Assembly: GCA_944326385.1 (NCBI GenBank)
Contig: CALVDT010000087.1
Location: 1-60,606 of the forward strand
Length of the DNA: 60,606 nt
Direction of reading: 5' to 3'
DNA from: an uncultured Bacteroidales bacterium
GTDB taxonomy: Bacteria; Bacteroidota; Bacteroidia; Bacteroidales; UBA932
Notes under the pieces: model-generated
Seen by the model: the letters and a program-made list of their open reading frames with translations, nothing else
The model's database searches: none
What the model was told of the DNA's origin: nothing
Position numbers and translations under genes: made by a program
Part shown: positions 60,576-60,606 of the stretch, piece after piece
How positions within the stretch are numbered: the first letter of the stretch is position 1
Layout: every line of letters starts with the position of its first letter

Positions 60576-60606
60576 GCCTCATAATCGCTTGATTATGAGG
60601 CTTTTT
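60576..60606 (+). terminator. Rho-independent terminator of tRNA-Leu
   Basis: A perfect 11-bp stem (60576-60586 with 60591-60601), a loop of four (gctt) and a T run that continues to the window end. Confidence 0.85.

Overview
The window is a chromosome segment of a member of the Bacteroidota, most probably order Bacteroidales. The reasons are a SusC/SusD pair with a one-piece hybrid two-component regulator, a fused FeoA-FeoB, fimbrillin-like and BACON lipoproteins, a NhaC-type antiporter, and -7 boxes of the form TAnnTTTG upstream of most genes. The gene style recalls Rikenellaceae or uncultured 'Cryptobacteroides'-like lineages, but genus cannot be settled from the sequence. The window starts at a tRNA-Met and ends at a tRNA-Leu.

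Layout. (1) 31-1430: tRNA-Met, then an AT-richer accessory patch with a 59-codon ORF, a vapD toxin gene broken by loss of one A in an A-run, a terminator and four tandem hairpin repeats. (2) 1431-5298, plus strand: a secreted phosphatase/nuclease-fold lipoprotein, a membrane polyferredoxin that looks like NapH fused to NapG, and a twin-arginine aldo/keto reductase with a ferredoxin tail. (3) 5326-9189, minus strand: two dehydrogenase/epimerase genes and a GH3 glycosidase. (4) 9296-29379, minus strand: a 20-kb polysaccharide utilisation operon of 11 genes (fimbrillin-like lipoprotein, SusC, SusD, sialidase/GH93-like lipoprotein, GH5-like lipoprotein, a 53-codon ORF, a fimbrillin/GLUG-like protein, a DUF4886 protein, another lipoprotein, a DUF5107-TPR protein and a second sialidase-like lipoprotein). 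It is followed upstream by its hybrid two-component regulator and a mutarotase (29497-34564). (5) 34739-38901: glucose-6-phosphate isomerase, umuDC, and a divergent orphan protein with a GNAT-like domain resembling the tails of phage homing endonucleases. (6) 38882-46070, minus strand: an aromatic pathway operon (aroB, fused aroD-aroA, aroC, aminotransferase, phenylacetate-CoA ligase, ACT protein). (7) 46117-55294: NhaC antiporter, a secreted BACON-nuclease lipoprotein, and a multidrug efflux system in which the RND pump and the outer-membrane factor are one 1496-residue reading frame. (8) 55471-60606: FeoAB, a hemerythrin-type repair protein translationally coupled to a LuxR-type regulator behind a long structured leader, an unknown envelope protein and tRNA-Leu.

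How the genes work together. The regulator at 29497 is predicted to sense an oligosaccharide in the periplasm and switch on the adjoining operon, whose lipoproteins capture and cut a glycan at the cell surface before import through SusC/SusD. GH3 and the mutarotase would finish breakdown. The aro operon makes chorismate from DAHP except for the AroE and AroK steps, which are not in this window; the downstream aminotransferase and ligase suggest handling of aryl-keto or aryl-acetic acids. Most starts proposed here were moved inward to the signal peptide or family start, often supported by the position of a TAnnTTTG box.

The least expected items are the RND/outer-membrane-factor fusion with an intact internal lipoprotein signal, the parallel NapH-NapG fusion with an internal twin-arginine motif, the frameshifted vapD, the hairpin array, a palindromic element present in two gene leaders, and the orphan GNAT-like protein divergent from umuDC. 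No clearly new defence or mobile system could be demonstrated.
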